A stretch of 64,000 nt of DNA, taken from NCBI GenBank assembly GCA_947650365.1, contig OX393553.1:70479463-70543462 (forward strand), given 5' to 3'. A program made the position numbers and the translations under genes. The stretch is from Chamaelirium japonicum. Lineage: Eukaryota; Streptophyta; Magnoliopsida; Liliales; Melanthiaceae. The notes below the pieces were generated by a model. That model searched no databases. It saw nothing but the letters and a program-made list of their open reading frames with translations, and was not told where the DNA came from. Below, one piece after another: positions 19,800 through 31,748 of this stretch. The number at the start of each line of letters is the position of its first letter. The stretch's first letter is position 1.

Positions 19800-21340
19800 C
19801 AATTGTTCACCTTATATCTATTGACAGTGAGCTTTGCTATAAATTTCACTTATAGTGCAGTAATTCAAATACTCTACATATTTTACATAAAGGGAATCAT
19901 TACGAAAAGAGCATATAAATTGTTCTTTGAGATAAATGAGACAATAATCAGATGGATTGTTAAAGTTAATATCACTGACATAAAGGATCGACGAAAAAGC
20001 AACACTTTATCCGAGTGAAACTTTAATTTCCTAGATCTTACTTGAATACAGTGGAAATAAAGTTGTTCTCTATATGACTATTCCGGGCACAGAAATGCAG
20101 GCAACAATCTCAAATGAAGAGGTTGATGCCTTTGAAATTATAATTTGCAAAAATAGCACCTACTACATCTCGAACGGTACTATTAAAGAAATAAAAGCTA
20201 CATTCAGAATTGTAAATCACGATTACCATATGTTCATCTCGAAGAAGACTTATATTGAAGAAGTTATAGAGGACAATATAAGCATTCCCATAAAAAGTCC
20301 TCGATCACTTCTTTGAGTTGCATAAATTAAATAGCTCAGCCGATATCCCATCCTAAGTTGGTACGATATATCCCTTTATATATACACAGACATTTTGAAA
20401 CACATTCTTACCATCATTTTCATTATTGCAGATATCCTCGCCATTGTTGTGAATATATCATTAAAAGAAAAGAAAAAAAGGAAAGGAGATTATATGGATG
20501 TATCATTCCAATGACTAACTAATACGAATTTTCAATATGATTATCACTTATAATAATATCTCTCATATGTTTATCTGTTTATATAATCCTTTTATTTAAT
20601 ATCGTAAAAAATATTGAAATAAAATTCTGATAATAAGCTTGCACACCTCAACTCCTGTCTTTATGGGGAAAATCACTCCAAAATGAGTGTGAAGCATTAT
20701 TTATAATGAACGATTCAATGCAAATAATACTTACTACACATCTTGCGCTTAAAGATTTTTATTCTAAACATTTTACATTATTATATTGTTTATTTTATCG
20801 TCATATTGATCTACGTATTTACATTGCAGGTCAAAAGTCACTACTATTTAGTATCTACAACCCAAGTAGCTACAAAAACCATTGATCCAGACATAGTTGA
20901 AGCTACTCAAATGAAATCTTGGTACAATTATATACCATATAGGTGTGAGAAATCATAAAACTATTACAATCTTACAAATATTCTTTTATATTAGTCATGC
21001 ATAACAAGAACATTTTAGAGAAGATGAGATCGCATTTTATTAAAGTGAAATGCTCCTCAGTTCTGAAGAAAGTACACTAGATGCAAGGTTCGAATTTCTC
21101 TTTCGACCAATATTTTGACACTGCAGGATATGGAAATATTTCGATAATGTGAAGATACAAAACTTTTATAGAAATGATGGAAATGTTGATAAACTGAGGG
21201 AATTCCTTAAGAAAACTCTCGATAATACTAAATCCAGTATAGACACACACATTAGAACACTAAAATCACATTTCTATACTATCATGCTGCATGGAGCTCT
21301 AAATAGCATGTATTTCTATGTATGTTGTGGAGATGCATAA
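19800..21340 (+). pseudogene. RPA-like (OB-fold, DUF223-type) accessory gene of a Helitron, decayed
   Basis: Plus-strand exon-like pieces are: 20074-20316 (GTEMQATISNEEVDAF, NSTYYISNGTIKEIKATFR, IVNHDYHMFISKKTYIEEV); 20800-20957 (KSHYYLVSTTQVATKTIDPD, IVEATQMKSWYN); and 21149-21340 (NVDKLREFLKKTLDN). The first matches the RPA70-type OB fold (DUF223) found in proteins carried by plant Helitrons, with G.x.QATI...F...L..G..Y.ISN...F....H.Y.I.F...T. The second resembles the SSTxxTxxxxxPDIxE segment of the same proteins. It sits directly downstream of the helicase tail. Intron-like AT-rich gaps and stops separate the pieces. Confidence 0.6.
21078..21175 (+). repeat. AAGGTTCGAAATTTC... repeat, copy 1
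   Basis: GCAAGGTTCGAAATTTCTCT followed by TTCGACCAATATTTTGAC and GGATATGGAAATATTT recurs at 49796-49880, so it is a dispersed repeat rather than Helitron coding sequence. Related CGAAATAT-rich text is at 21780-21910 and 50588-50793. Confidence 0.5.
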
Positions 21341-21979
21341 CAGTATAAAACTAGAAATGATGGAAACATTGTTTTTTCGAATGAAATTTGATCATACAAA
21401 GTTGTGGAACTCTGAAATTCTTTTGATTTTTTAAATAACCCCAATTTTTTTGAAAGGTGGATCTAATAAGTTCAGTGATTGAACCCCAAATGCAGTGTAA
21501 GAATATCAAATCTTGATACATTTGATGCCCTCACACCATCATGTTATCAATTAAACAAATGGAAAGAAATTTATTGAAAGAAATCTAGAGTTTGTCGTTA
21601 CCAAATTCTTTAGGAAATAAACTTTGATCCAATCAAACAAATGATTTGATGCATTTTCATATTTGATCTCCCCATAACGGTGTTATATGGCAATCTCACA
21701 ACCAAAAACCAAAATCTGAAGAAAAATCGCGTTGAAGAAGTCGAATGGAGGAATTTTAGGATTTCGGATGAATTTCCTGAAATTTCTTAAAATTTCCTAG
21801 AAATAAAATTATGGAATATTTCAAGAAATTTCAAAATATTTCGAGAAAGTTCACAATAGAGCACGATATACCGCAAAATATCATGCAGTTTCCCAGCCAC
21901 TCAATATTAATGTGTACATTTTGCTTTGATCTTTCATAAAACCAAAATATTTAGTGAAATATCACAAAATATTATGAGT

Positions 21980-22690
21980 TTTTGATCCTTGACTGGATAA
22001 AATAATTAACTCTGGAGATATGGTATGGCATTATTATTTTCACTATTTTAATATCACGTCTCAAATTTAGCCAACATTACCTAATATTATAGGGCCGATC
22101 ATAGTGAATCAAAGCTTCCATTGCACACATTTTACCGTAGCCAAAATTATGACACGTGTTGCAATAACTACCACAAAAATCCAGAATTATGCGAAACAAT
22201 TTTCGACTGTGAAAATTTTCATAAGTAACATGTTACTTCAAAGCCTAGGAAAACAATTTGAAATATCAAGTCCACTAGATATTCAATCTTACATAAATGT
22301 TTATATATGACACATTTATGTGATGGAAAATCCAAAACCTGACGCATGCGTAGACGTCCGCACTACCACCCTTAGGCGTTTTCTTTTTTTTCCTTTTTTC
22401 TCTTTTTGGCCAGCCGTACCTCCCTAAGAGGAAGGGGCAGCACGGCTTGAAGGTGGGGCCGGTGGGCCCCACTTGGGGGTGGGCACATCCGCCCTCTTTT
22501 TGGGTCTATCATGGGCCTCATGGGAAGGGCCGATGGGCCCACTCGGTCTCCTTTGAGCCGGGTACGGGACTTGTTCGTAGCGGCCCTAGCGGGTCTTCGC
22601 ACGGGCTCTTGGACTTGAGGGCCTCTTGTCAATAGTGGGCCGGGCTCCTTTACGTGAGCATTAGACAATGATTTTTTCATTGTCTACAGT
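21980..22690. other. No gene recognised; GC-rich block with terminal hairpin
   Basis: AT-rich up to about 22350. From 22361 to 22640 a GC-rich block (GGGGCCGGTGGGCCCC, GATGGGCCC) contrasts with its surroundings. It ends in a hairpin TAGACAATGATTTTTTCATTGTCTA-type sequence at 22661-22686. It may be the end of a mobile element; family not identified. Open frames on both strands show no domain. Confidence 0.35.
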
Positions 22691-22879
22691 CCCAAAATCT
22701 ACAGCCATACGTCTTCTGTTCTCAATTTGTCACATGTTTACCTTCACCACTCTCAACCTCAAAAACTGACCCCATCATACTAAATCTGGCAACGTCTTGA
22801 GTCATTCTTGGCTATACATATCATATCTTTGATATTTGGACATATAGCTCCTTTGTACTATTACAAAGTCTCCCTTTTC

Positions 22880-24003
22880 AACAAAAACCCCAACGGTCCA
22901 TCTAAACATCCTCTTGAGATGGGACCTTAGATTGCCTTCGACATTCTCTCGACTCACATATCCAGTAGGTGTGCCTCTTACACACAGACCATCAATTGTT
23001 TTCACCTTGGATGTGTTTAAGTGCTATTAAGGAATTATAAGAAGAACAGAGTAAGTTTGCAATTAATGATATTAATCTGATTCCAAAGAAATAAAGACTG
23101 CTGAAAAATCTCTCCTGTACTGAATTAGGTTCCCTTCTTTACATCATATCAGCTCAATAGGATTAAAAGGACAATAGACTGAAGGTGCAGTAGTATTAGA
23201 GTGAGGCAATTCAACTCAGATTTGACTGGTAATCAACTTCTCACCAACAGCTAACTCAAAGCGATGATGGAATCTCCTCACAAATGAATTCCTGATATAT
23301 TAGTAATAAGAATTTCTAAAAATAGGGAAAAAAATTACTTTGCTGAAAAGTATCAATTTAATGTAGGCCTACCGCTCTTTACAGTACCAAACCATAATAT
23401 TAACAATAGCCTCAAAGCACATCTCCTACGTTATAAAAGTCCTAACCTACTTAGAAAATGCAAATATTGTTTTAAAAATCCTAGTAGAAATAAAAACCAA
23501 GTTAACTTTATGGGCCATCATAGCTACAAGTGTTAAGAGGGGAAATTGTTCTAGAGCAGCCAGCTACATATGACCGTTCTCAAATGTGGCCACCCCTCAA
23601 TTCTTCTCTTATGTTACCAACAAAAGGATTTCAGGTGTAACTCGACACCTCTGATCTCCCCTTCCTAGAGCTGTAAGAACAAAGACAATCTCCAAGAGGC
23701 CGCAGGAAAATTCTGGAGTATAAATAGGTGCTGTCCACAATTCCCCCTTATAAATGTGTATGAATGCTTTGGTTTTTTTTACCTATAGGGTTTAAGACAA
23801 AAGTTTCCCCTCTTTTTTAATCCAAACACCCCATCTACAAATCCTCTTCTGATGGGATCTTAGATTGCTATCAACGTTCTTTCTTTAACTATTCCCCCAT
23901 AAAGTGAGACTCTTTTGACAAGACCTATAGCGATTATCATATGTGTCGTGTTTGAAGCTCTATAAGAGGAATTATAGCAAGAACAAAAAAAAGGCTTACA
24001 ATA
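22880..24003. repeat. Diverged direct duplication (22880-23056 and 23800-24003)
   Basis: Both copies share AAAGTYTCCC, CCATCTA(A)ACATCCTCTT, GATGGGA(C/T)CTTAGATTGC, GACATTCTCTC-like text and AGGAATTATA(A/G)(C/G)AAGAAC in the same order. No coding sequence was found between them. Confidence 0.6.
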
Positions 24004-24030
24004 ACTTTCTTCTTTTACACTCATTCTGGT

Positions 24031-24318
24031 GAAAGAAGATTGACAAAGTTTATCAACTGACAAGTACATATTTCAAGAAAGATGAGCAATCAACTTTTGA
24101 AACCTGAAAGGAATCACATAACAAGACTAGAAGGCTTGACGTCATAACCAACTAACTAAGGTTAGGAGTTTTGGCTGAAACTGATCCGAAACAAATCGTA
24201 AAAGAAGATTGATAAAGTTTATCAATTGGCAAGCACATCTTGCAAGAAAGATGAGAATGAAACATCTTGCAGCTGAAAGGAATCACATAACAAGACTAGA
24301 AGGCTTGACGTCAGAAGG
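24031..24318 (+). repeat. Tandem duplication, ~168-bp period
   Basis: AAAGAAGATTGAYAAAGTTTATC, AAGAAAGATGAG and GAAAGGAATCACATAACAAG then ACTAGAAGGCTTGACGTCA occur at 24031-24148 and again at 24199-24316. Confidence 0.8.
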
Positions 24319-24326
24319 CTCGTAAC

Positions 24327-24647
24327 CAAGGTTTAAAATCACGGTATCGGTTGGCTCCGAACCGGTATATACCGGTCGGTACGTACCAGTACTGGCCGAT
24401 ACGGACCGATACTGGTTGAGAAAAAAAACCCGAAACCCCCCCCCCCAAAAAAAAAAAAAAAAATTAACATGTCGATACTGGTCCGTACCTGTCGTACCGG
24501 TCGGTACCGGCCGATACGGACCGGTACGTACCGGTACCGGCCGGTACGGGCCAGGTATCGGGATCGGATGCAGTACCGGTCTCGAACCGGCCAAAACCGA
24601 TACGTACCGGCCGGTACGTACCGGTATCGGCCGAGATTTAAAACCAT
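24327..24647. mobile_element. CGGTACCG-rich foldback MITE, family C copy 1
   Basis: It starts CAAGGTTTAAAATC, ends GATTTAAAACCAT and is flanked by a perfect 9-bp duplication GCTCGTAAC (24318-24326 and 24648-24656), as in Mutator-like elements. The interior is saturated with CCGGTACGTACCGG-type palindromes on both sides of a short C- and A-run. The four overlapping open frames here are by-products of the repeat. Confidence 0.8.
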
Positions 24648-25196
24648 GCTCGTAACTTTGTTTGTGAAACTAATTGACAATTATCATGCCAAATACCATT
24701 GTAACGGTAAATACAAGTAAGTAGGCTAGCAGCCTCCGAAGTATTATTATTAGTACATTCAAACAAGAAAACAAAAATGAGTGGGTGTTTTGAACTATTT
24801 TCAGTCTTTTATTTTGTTTCCAAGGAGAAAGCCCAAAGGGCACACCATGGGAAGAGGACCAACAGACCAAGCTCACCAATGTGCTAGGGCTCCAAGCCCA
24901 AATATAAAGACATACAAGTGGGTGTGATCACCTATGGTGAGAATACCACACAATAGAAAGAATACAAACTTAAAGAGAGCTTGGAAAACTTAGAGGAAAA
25001 ATGGAGAGAGCATGAAGGTCTTGAAGAGAACTTGGACACTTGGAGGGACTTGGACAGAACTTGAAGGATATGGAGAGTGTTAGACAAGGTTTAGAAGCGT
25101 TAAGTGGTACATTTAGTGTACAACTATGAAGCACGGGTACTGGTACGGGTACGCTGATACGGTAAAACCTTAAAAAACTAGGGTACGAGTACGGCG

Positions 25197-25198
<2 letters not shown>

Positions 25199-25270
<72 letters not shown>

Positions 25271-25272
25271 GA
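25199..25272. repeat. (TA)n then (GA)n
   Basis: Perfect (TA)n to 25250 followed by (AG)n to about 25271; the left border of the embedded foldback. Confidence 0.95.
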
Positions 25273-25797
<525 letters not shown>

Positions 25798-26764
25798 TTT
25801 AAGGGAGCAATTTGGAACAAAATAAACTTTAGGGGGCTGAGTGTAATATAGACTATCTATATTACAATTAGGCTGTCGGGTCGGGTCGGGCCGACACCCT
25901 GGAAAAAAAAAAAGACCCAAAAGGGGTATTGTGCAAACATTTCAAACATTACGGAGCAATTTGGAACAAAATAAGCTTCAGGGGGTTGAGTGTAATATAG
26001 ACTCTATATTACACTCAGGCCTTCGCTGGGAAAAAAAAAAGCCAAAGGGGTATTCTGCAAACATTTCAAACATTAAGGAGCAATTTGGAATAAAATAAAC
26101 TTCAGGGGGCTGAGTGTAATATAGACTATCTATATTACACTCAGCCCTTAGCCTTTCGGGTCGGGTCAGGCCGACACCCTAGGAAAAAAAAAAGAGCGCC
26201 GCTGCGCCGGAGGGGGGAAGGGGGGGGCCGGGGGAGGGGGGGGAGGAGGGGGAGGTCCGAGATCTTACCTCCGAGGCGACGACGGTGGCAAGGCGACGAT
26301 GACGGCTGCGCCGGCGAGGCGACGACGGCGGCTGCACCGACGAGGCGACGACGACAGCGGCTGCCGAAGGGGGAGGAGGAAGAGGGCTTCCCGGATCCCT
26401 CTCTCTTCCCGGACCCCTCTTTATAATTTTTTTTTAAAAAAAATACGTACCACATACGTACCCGAGTGAGTACCCGATCCGTACCAGCATACAGTTTTCG
26501 TACCCGATTCAAACCGGCGTACCGGGTACGAGAATCATCGTACCTGTACCTGTACCTGGTACGTACCCGGTACTGGTACGTGTTCTGATCCACATACCCG
26601 TGCTTCATAGCTGCCAATTATGTACAAGGATCCGTATCTGCATATCCTACTTTACCAACATGCCTTGCATATATCATTATATATTGTTTAATGTACGACT
26701 TGATAAACACATAAAGGGTGATACCATCTGGACCATCACCTCTACCCTTTAGATGACTTACTAG

Positions 26765-26854
26765 CTATGAAGCACGAGTACTGGTGCGGGTACAGGTACG
26801 ATACGGGTACGCTGATACGGTAAAACCTTAAAAAACTAGGATACGGGTACTGCG

Positions 26855-26926
<72 letters not shown>

Positions 26927-27784
26927 TCTGTATGTACTTTAAGGGAGCAATTTGGAACAAAATAAACTTTAGGGGGCTGAGTGTAATATAGACTATCTAT
27001 ATTACACTCAGGCCGTCGGGTCGGGTCGGGTCGGGCCGACACCCTGGTGAAAAAAAGACCCAAAAGGGGTATTGTGCAAACATTTCAAACATTAGGGAGC
27101 AATTTGGAACAAAATAAGCTTCAGTGGGCTGAGTGTAATATAGACTCTATATTACACTCAGGCCTTCGCTGGGAAAAAAAAAAGCCAAAGGGGTATTGTG
27201 CAAACATTTCAAACATTAGGGAGCAATTTGGAATAAAATAAACTTCAGGGGGCTGAGTGTAATATAGATATAGTCTATATTACACTCAGCCCTCAGCCTT
27301 TCGGGTCGGGTTGGGCCGACACCCTAGGAAAAAAAAAGAGAGCGACGAGCGAGGCGGGTTAGGATTTGAGCGCCGCTGCGCTGAAGGGGGGGGGGGACGG
27401 GGGAGGGGGGGGAGGAGGGGGAGGTCCGAGATCTTACCTCCGAGGCGACGACGGGGGCGAGGCGAGGCGACGACGACGGCTGCACCGGAGAGGCGACGAC
27501 AGCGGCTGCACCGGCGAGGCGACGACAACAACAGCTGTCGGAGGGGGAGGAGGAAGAGGAGGGCTTCCCGGATCCCTCTCTTCCCGGACCCCTCTTTATA
27601 AATTTTTTTAAAAAAAATACGTACCACATACGTACCCAGGTGAGTACCCGATCAGTACCAGTGTATAGTTTTCGTACCCGATTCAAACCAGCATACCGGG
27701 TACGGGAATCGCCGTACCCGTACCCGTACCTGGTACGTACCCAGTACTGGTACGTGTTCTGATCCACGTACCCGTGCTTCATAG
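26765..27784 (+). mobile_element. CTATGAAGC-ended composite element, copy 2
   Basis: Ends CTATGAAGCACGAGTACTGG and the inverted ACCCGTGCTTCATAG, followed by GTGTACAA (27785-27792). It has the same internal order as copy 1 but a single (TA)n (about 26859-26924) and no foldback. The GC-rich block 27340-27590 is purine/GACGACGG-rich; its Arg/Gly- or Pro-rich open frames have no domain and are rejected as genes. Confidence 0.7.
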
Positions 27785-28770
27785 GTGTACAAAGGGGTTG
27801 AGGGAGTGAAGGAAAAAATTATTAAATATTCTACTGGTCATAATCATTGATGTTGGAGTACTATGTGACAGCACAGTGAGTTGTGTGCGTATGCGTATAT
27901 GCATCAGGTTCCTTTAATTTCGCATATGGGACCATATATGCACATATATATTAGCATATCACTAAATGGCCATTATCAACTCTTATGAGAATCAAGTACT
28001 AAGGGCATAGTCATTAATGGCGCTCATTAACTTTAAGGACCTAATAACAACAATATATATTGAGCATTTGACCTATAATATGCCAATTCAAAAGACCAAG
28101 TTTAAGATCTCGAACATTATAGCTCCTTAACTCGGACAAGTCAACACTAAATGCAAATTCAAGTTTGAATGATAACTAAACTAATTCCGTAGTATTAAAT
28201 TGCCCAAAGTTGTTTATCTTATGTATATAATATATATATATGCGGAGACTTGTTGGAATTCTTTCAGCTTTTTCTTAACTTTTTAATTGTTCCAAATGAA
28301 AATCTTCAAAGTGTAAATCTTATTGTTTACTAATTACTATTACTACCATATTGCTGAGAACAAGAGCTTACATAAGTTTTTATTGTTTTCCCTCCCACGC
28401 ATACATGTTCGAGCATTGGAATTTTGGTCTAAGTGCCACCATGCACCCCTCGTCCAGTCATCCAATCGTGTTAGCGGAGTGTTGCATACATGCTCATCTC
28501 GCTTCCGGTGTTATATCTTTGCTAAAGTCGTAGGGTGAATCGGTGTAATAGTTTAGATCCACTTTTGACATGGTTCAAAAGGTGCATACGAGTTGGCCAA
28601 GTGGAAAGCGTACATGATGATTCACATGCCAACATGTGCCTTCATAACTTTTGGGCTTATCTGAGTAAGATTTATTTAAAGGGGCCAAAGCCCATGGAGA
28701 CAGTAATTCAAAATATCCTAGGAAAAAACCAGGGACTCTGAGATAAGGACCTTCTCTGTTACTGAGCTCC

Positions 28771-28834
<64 letters not shown>

Positions 28835-29530
28835 GTTTTCTAGTAAATAAAATTCTTCTTTTTTAAGTTTTTTTAACAGCATGGCAAAAAGGAAAGATTG
28901 GAATTTGGGTCATCTTCCTCCTAAGTGATCATGTCACCCGAAGGAGATGGACCGTTCTAGGGTTTGTTGTAACTTGGGAATTGTTGTAACTTGGGAATGC
29001 CATCGCTAGAAGCCCCTAAACAAAGGGGACGATAGTGTTCTTAGGGAAGCGAGATTGCACCTCCTTTACCTCAGCTTTTACATTAAACATTCATTGTGTG
29101 TATGCCATAAATATTTCCGATTTTCCAAACTTACTATTGGTTTCCATGTTTGCAACTGAACATTAATGCTCTTCCAAAATGCAATTATTGTTTCCCAAAA
29201 ATCTTAATTCTTCCTCGGGAAAGTGTTTAGTGCGATAAAAATGAATTTACTGTAAATTTGTCTCTGCAAGCAATAATCCTATGTAAAACAGCATGATATA
29301 CCAACAAATTTACAGGATTGGGAATTTGGGATTAGGGTTATCTCATGAATCTTCGAAAGGTACTCTCGAAGGCCCAAATTTGTTTTGGGTTGCCTTCAAA
29401 TCCCTAAATTCCAGTGTATGTAGTAAGTAGGTAAAGGGTCCGATTTTCCCCATAGTTTCAAACGGGAGGGACACCAAGGGAGTTGATGGAATTGGAAGAG
29501 GAAATGCAAAGGCCACGAGATGGGCATCTT
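27785..29530. other. HIG1 intron, 5' part: no gene; (CT)n at 28776-28832
   Basis: Apart from a (CT)28-like microsatellite at 28776-28832 and a small duplication TTGTAACTTGGGAAT (28965-28995), no element or exon is recognised. Confidence 0.5.
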
Positions 29531-29532
29531 AC

Positions 29533-29617
29533 CGATGGGGACGAGAGGATTCTTGAAGGGTTTCTTATGGTCGAAGAGCTCCTCCAGCTCCGAGTCGGCG
29601 GCTCCCATCTTCTCCAT
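29533..29617 (-). CDS. HIG1-domain protein (RCF1/HIGD2-type), exon 1
   Basis: Codes the N-terminus: MEKMGAADSELEELFD then HKKPFKNPLVPI, plus the first base of a Gly codon, ending at the donor G|GTAAGA. NPLVPIG directly before ALITAGVLTAGL is the invariant start of the HIG1 domain, so this exon pairs with 17801-17976 to give an 86-residue protein, a normal length for the family. ATG at 29617 is used; a second in-frame ATG three codons on (29608) is equally possible. The two hydrophobic segments of the domain are both in exon 2. A CACGTG box lies at 29619-29624, just upstream of the start. No TATA box is obvious. Confidence 0.85.
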
Positions 29618-29770
29618 TCACGTGTAAACGTTAATCAGAAAATATCTGGTGGTAGAAGAAAAAGAACAGAACTTGGATGGTCTGCACAGAGTAGGAAGTA
29701 GGAACCTCCTGCTTGGGCTGAGGTGGCAGCAATTGATAGGTCCCAAATGTGTGACCCTATTATAGAAAAT

Positions 29771-29798
29771 CACTAGTAAGAAACCCGGGCAATGCCAT
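29771..29798 (-). mobile_element. Possible Helitron 3' terminus (minus strand)
   Basis: On the minus strand GGCATTGCCCGGG is followed by TTTCTTACTAG|T. A GC hairpin about 10 nt before CTAG, next to T, is the Helitron 3'-end pattern; the hairpin is imperfect here. Confidence 0.35.
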
Positions 29799-29802
29799 TA
29801 GT

Positions 29803-30803
29803 AGGGGTGGCAATGGGTCGGGTCGGGTCGGGTCGGGTCGGGTTCGGATCGGATTGAGACATAGGTATAAGGGCAAAACAGTCAACCCGAACCCGACCCG
29901 TTTAATAAACGGGTCAAAAACTTAAACCCAAACCCGACCCGCCTAATCACGGGTTGACCCGACCCGACCCGTTTAACCCGTTTACTAAACAGTTTGGGTC
30001 GTGTCGGGTCGGGTTGGCTCAGGTTGGGTCAACAGAACCTATGTAAACCTGTTGGGTTGGGTCAAGACGGGTGGGATTGGGCCGGGTTGATTCAAGTTGG
30101 GTCGGGTTGGTTAGGGTTGGCTCGGGTCGGGTCTGGTTGACACGGCCCATTTGGTAAACGGGTCAAGTCGGGTCAATCGGGTTGTAAGGACAAACCCAAA
30201 CCCGACCCATTAAATAAACGGGTCAATCGGGTCGACCCGTTTATGACCTGAACCCGTTTAGAGCAAACCCAAACCCACTAACTTCGGGTTGGGTTGGCGG
30301 GTCGGGTCAAGGATTGCCACCCCTAAGGGTGGCAATCCTTGACCCGACCCGCCAACCCGACCCGAAGTTAGCAGGTTTGCGTTTGGCCTAAACGGGTTCG
30401 GGTTATAAACGGGTCAACCCAATTGACCCGTTTATTTAATGGGTCGGGTTCGGATTTGTACGTATAACCCGATTGACCCGACTTGACCCGTTTACCAAAT
30501 GGGTCGTGTCAATCCAACCCGACCCGACCCGAGCCAACCCAATCAAACTCAGCCCAATCCGACCTGTCTTGATCCAACCCGGCAAGTTTACATGGGTTCT
30601 ATTGACCCGACCCAACCCGACCCGACCCGACCTGTTTAGTAAACGGGTTAAACGGGTCGGGTCGGGTCAACCAGTTTATTAGGCGAGTCGGGTTTGGGTT
30701 TAAGACTTTGACCCGTTTATTAAACGTGTCGGGTTTGGGTTGGATGTTTTACCCTTATACCTATGTCTCAACCCGACCCGACCCGACCCATTGTCACCCC
30801 TAC
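29803..30803. mobile_element. ~1-kb foldback made of two inverted GGGTCGG MITEs
   Basis: The left half starts GGGGTGGCAATGGGTCGGG and ends GATTGCCACCCCTA at about 30325. The right half is its inverted copy, ending ATTGTCACCCC at about 30803. Each half is itself terminated by the GGGGTGGCAAT / ATTGCCACCCC end, so two elements are joined tail to tail. The interior is (GGGTC)n / (GACCC)n with AAACGGGTCAA blocks. A partial relative lies at 46645-46800. Open frames across it are artefacts. Confidence 0.8.
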
Positions 30804-30811
30804 TTACAGTC

Positions 30812-31020
30812 CTGGGCCATAGGTCGGCAGGGTCCAGTAATAGCAAATCTTGTGCAACCACAACAAAAAGTCCCAGATCAGTCGCTTGTATAACCATAAC
30901 CCTGACAATGGCATCGATGTTGGTGCGGTGGAGATACTGATACCATCAGGTTGGCATTCTTTAAATCCAACTAGACCATTGTATATTCTGCATCATGAAC
31001 GAAATTGTATGATGCATTGA
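30812..31020 (+). pseudogene. Unrecognised coding remnant
   Basis: The plus-strand frame reads GRQGPVIANLVQPQQKVPDQ then SLV. After a one-base shift it continues YNHNPDNGIDVGAVEILIPS, GWHSLNPTRPLYILHHERN and CMMH, then TGA. Both halves read like conserved protein and join at the same point, so this looks like a decayed exon of a real gene or transposon protein. I cannot name the family. Confidence 0.35.
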
Positions 31021-31539
31021 GTGATTTGATAAATCATATCTAGGTTCCAATTTGAATCGAGATGCATGATCAAGTTTACGGTGACCAAACGCCCGCAAAA
31101 ATAGGGTGACAATTATATATATAGGACCAGGATCCATAGACCCATCATGTTGAAATATAATCCAAATCGTTAAATAGAGGTTTCAGAATTTACTATGCGT
31201 TTGGCATCAGTTTTGAAATTTCTAGTTTTGGTTTTGAAGTACCAAAAACCAGTTTTCACCAAAACCAGTTTTAGCTTATCCATAACCAGTTTTGTGCTCA
31301 AAATCAGTTTTGCAATTATGTGTGTTTGGCTGATTCAATACAAAACTGATTTTGATCATAATTAGCAATCGTGACTCAAGTGTTACGAGGTTTTTCATTT
31401 ACGAGGGAACAAGCAAACATGCATGCTCTGTTACGGAAAAACTTGGGCATTGGCCCATTTCTGACGAGCATTCTATGAAGGCCAAAGTAAAGCACAGAGT
31501 TCATCTCAGTGAACCAACGACCCACTGCATCATCACAAA

Positions 31540-31720
31540 TAAGAACCCCATCATGAAGACAAGTTCAAAAAGTATTACAACAAACCAACATAAGAACCCC
31601 ATCATGAAGACAAGTTCAAAAAGTACCTCATCTGATGTATGTCTCTTACAAGCCAACACACAATATAAGAACCCCATCATGAAGACAAGTTCAAAAAGTA
31701 TTACAACAAACCAAAATGAA
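31540..31720 (+). repeat. Three direct copies of AAGAACCCCATCATGAAGAC
   Basis: A unit of about 35 bp (AAGAACCCCATCATGAAGAC followed by AAGTTCAAAAAGTA) occurs at 31542, 31593 and 31667, between the left end of the Harbinger element and the transposase stop. It makes a repetitive open frame on each strand; neither is considered a gene. Confidence 0.8.
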
Positions 31721-31748
31721 AAATACGTAATATGAGACCCTAATACAA

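Noticed and set aside
20743-20958. Independent small membrane protein
   Set aside because: The hydrophobic start is AT-rich intron-like DNA; only the second half matches the RPA-like remnant.
24283-24720. Four overlapping frames rich in Arg, Tyr, Pro, Val and Gly
   Set aside because: Products of the GGTAC/GTACC palindromes of a MITE, open on both strands for that reason alone.
27286-27782. Arg/Gly/Pro-rich frames on both strands (also 26141-26617)
   Set aside because: They lie in a GC-rich repeat inside a transposon and have no domain.
31540-31720. Evenly sized direct repeats considered as a CRISPR-like array
   Set aside because: Three copies only, unequal spacers, plant nuclear context inside a transposon.
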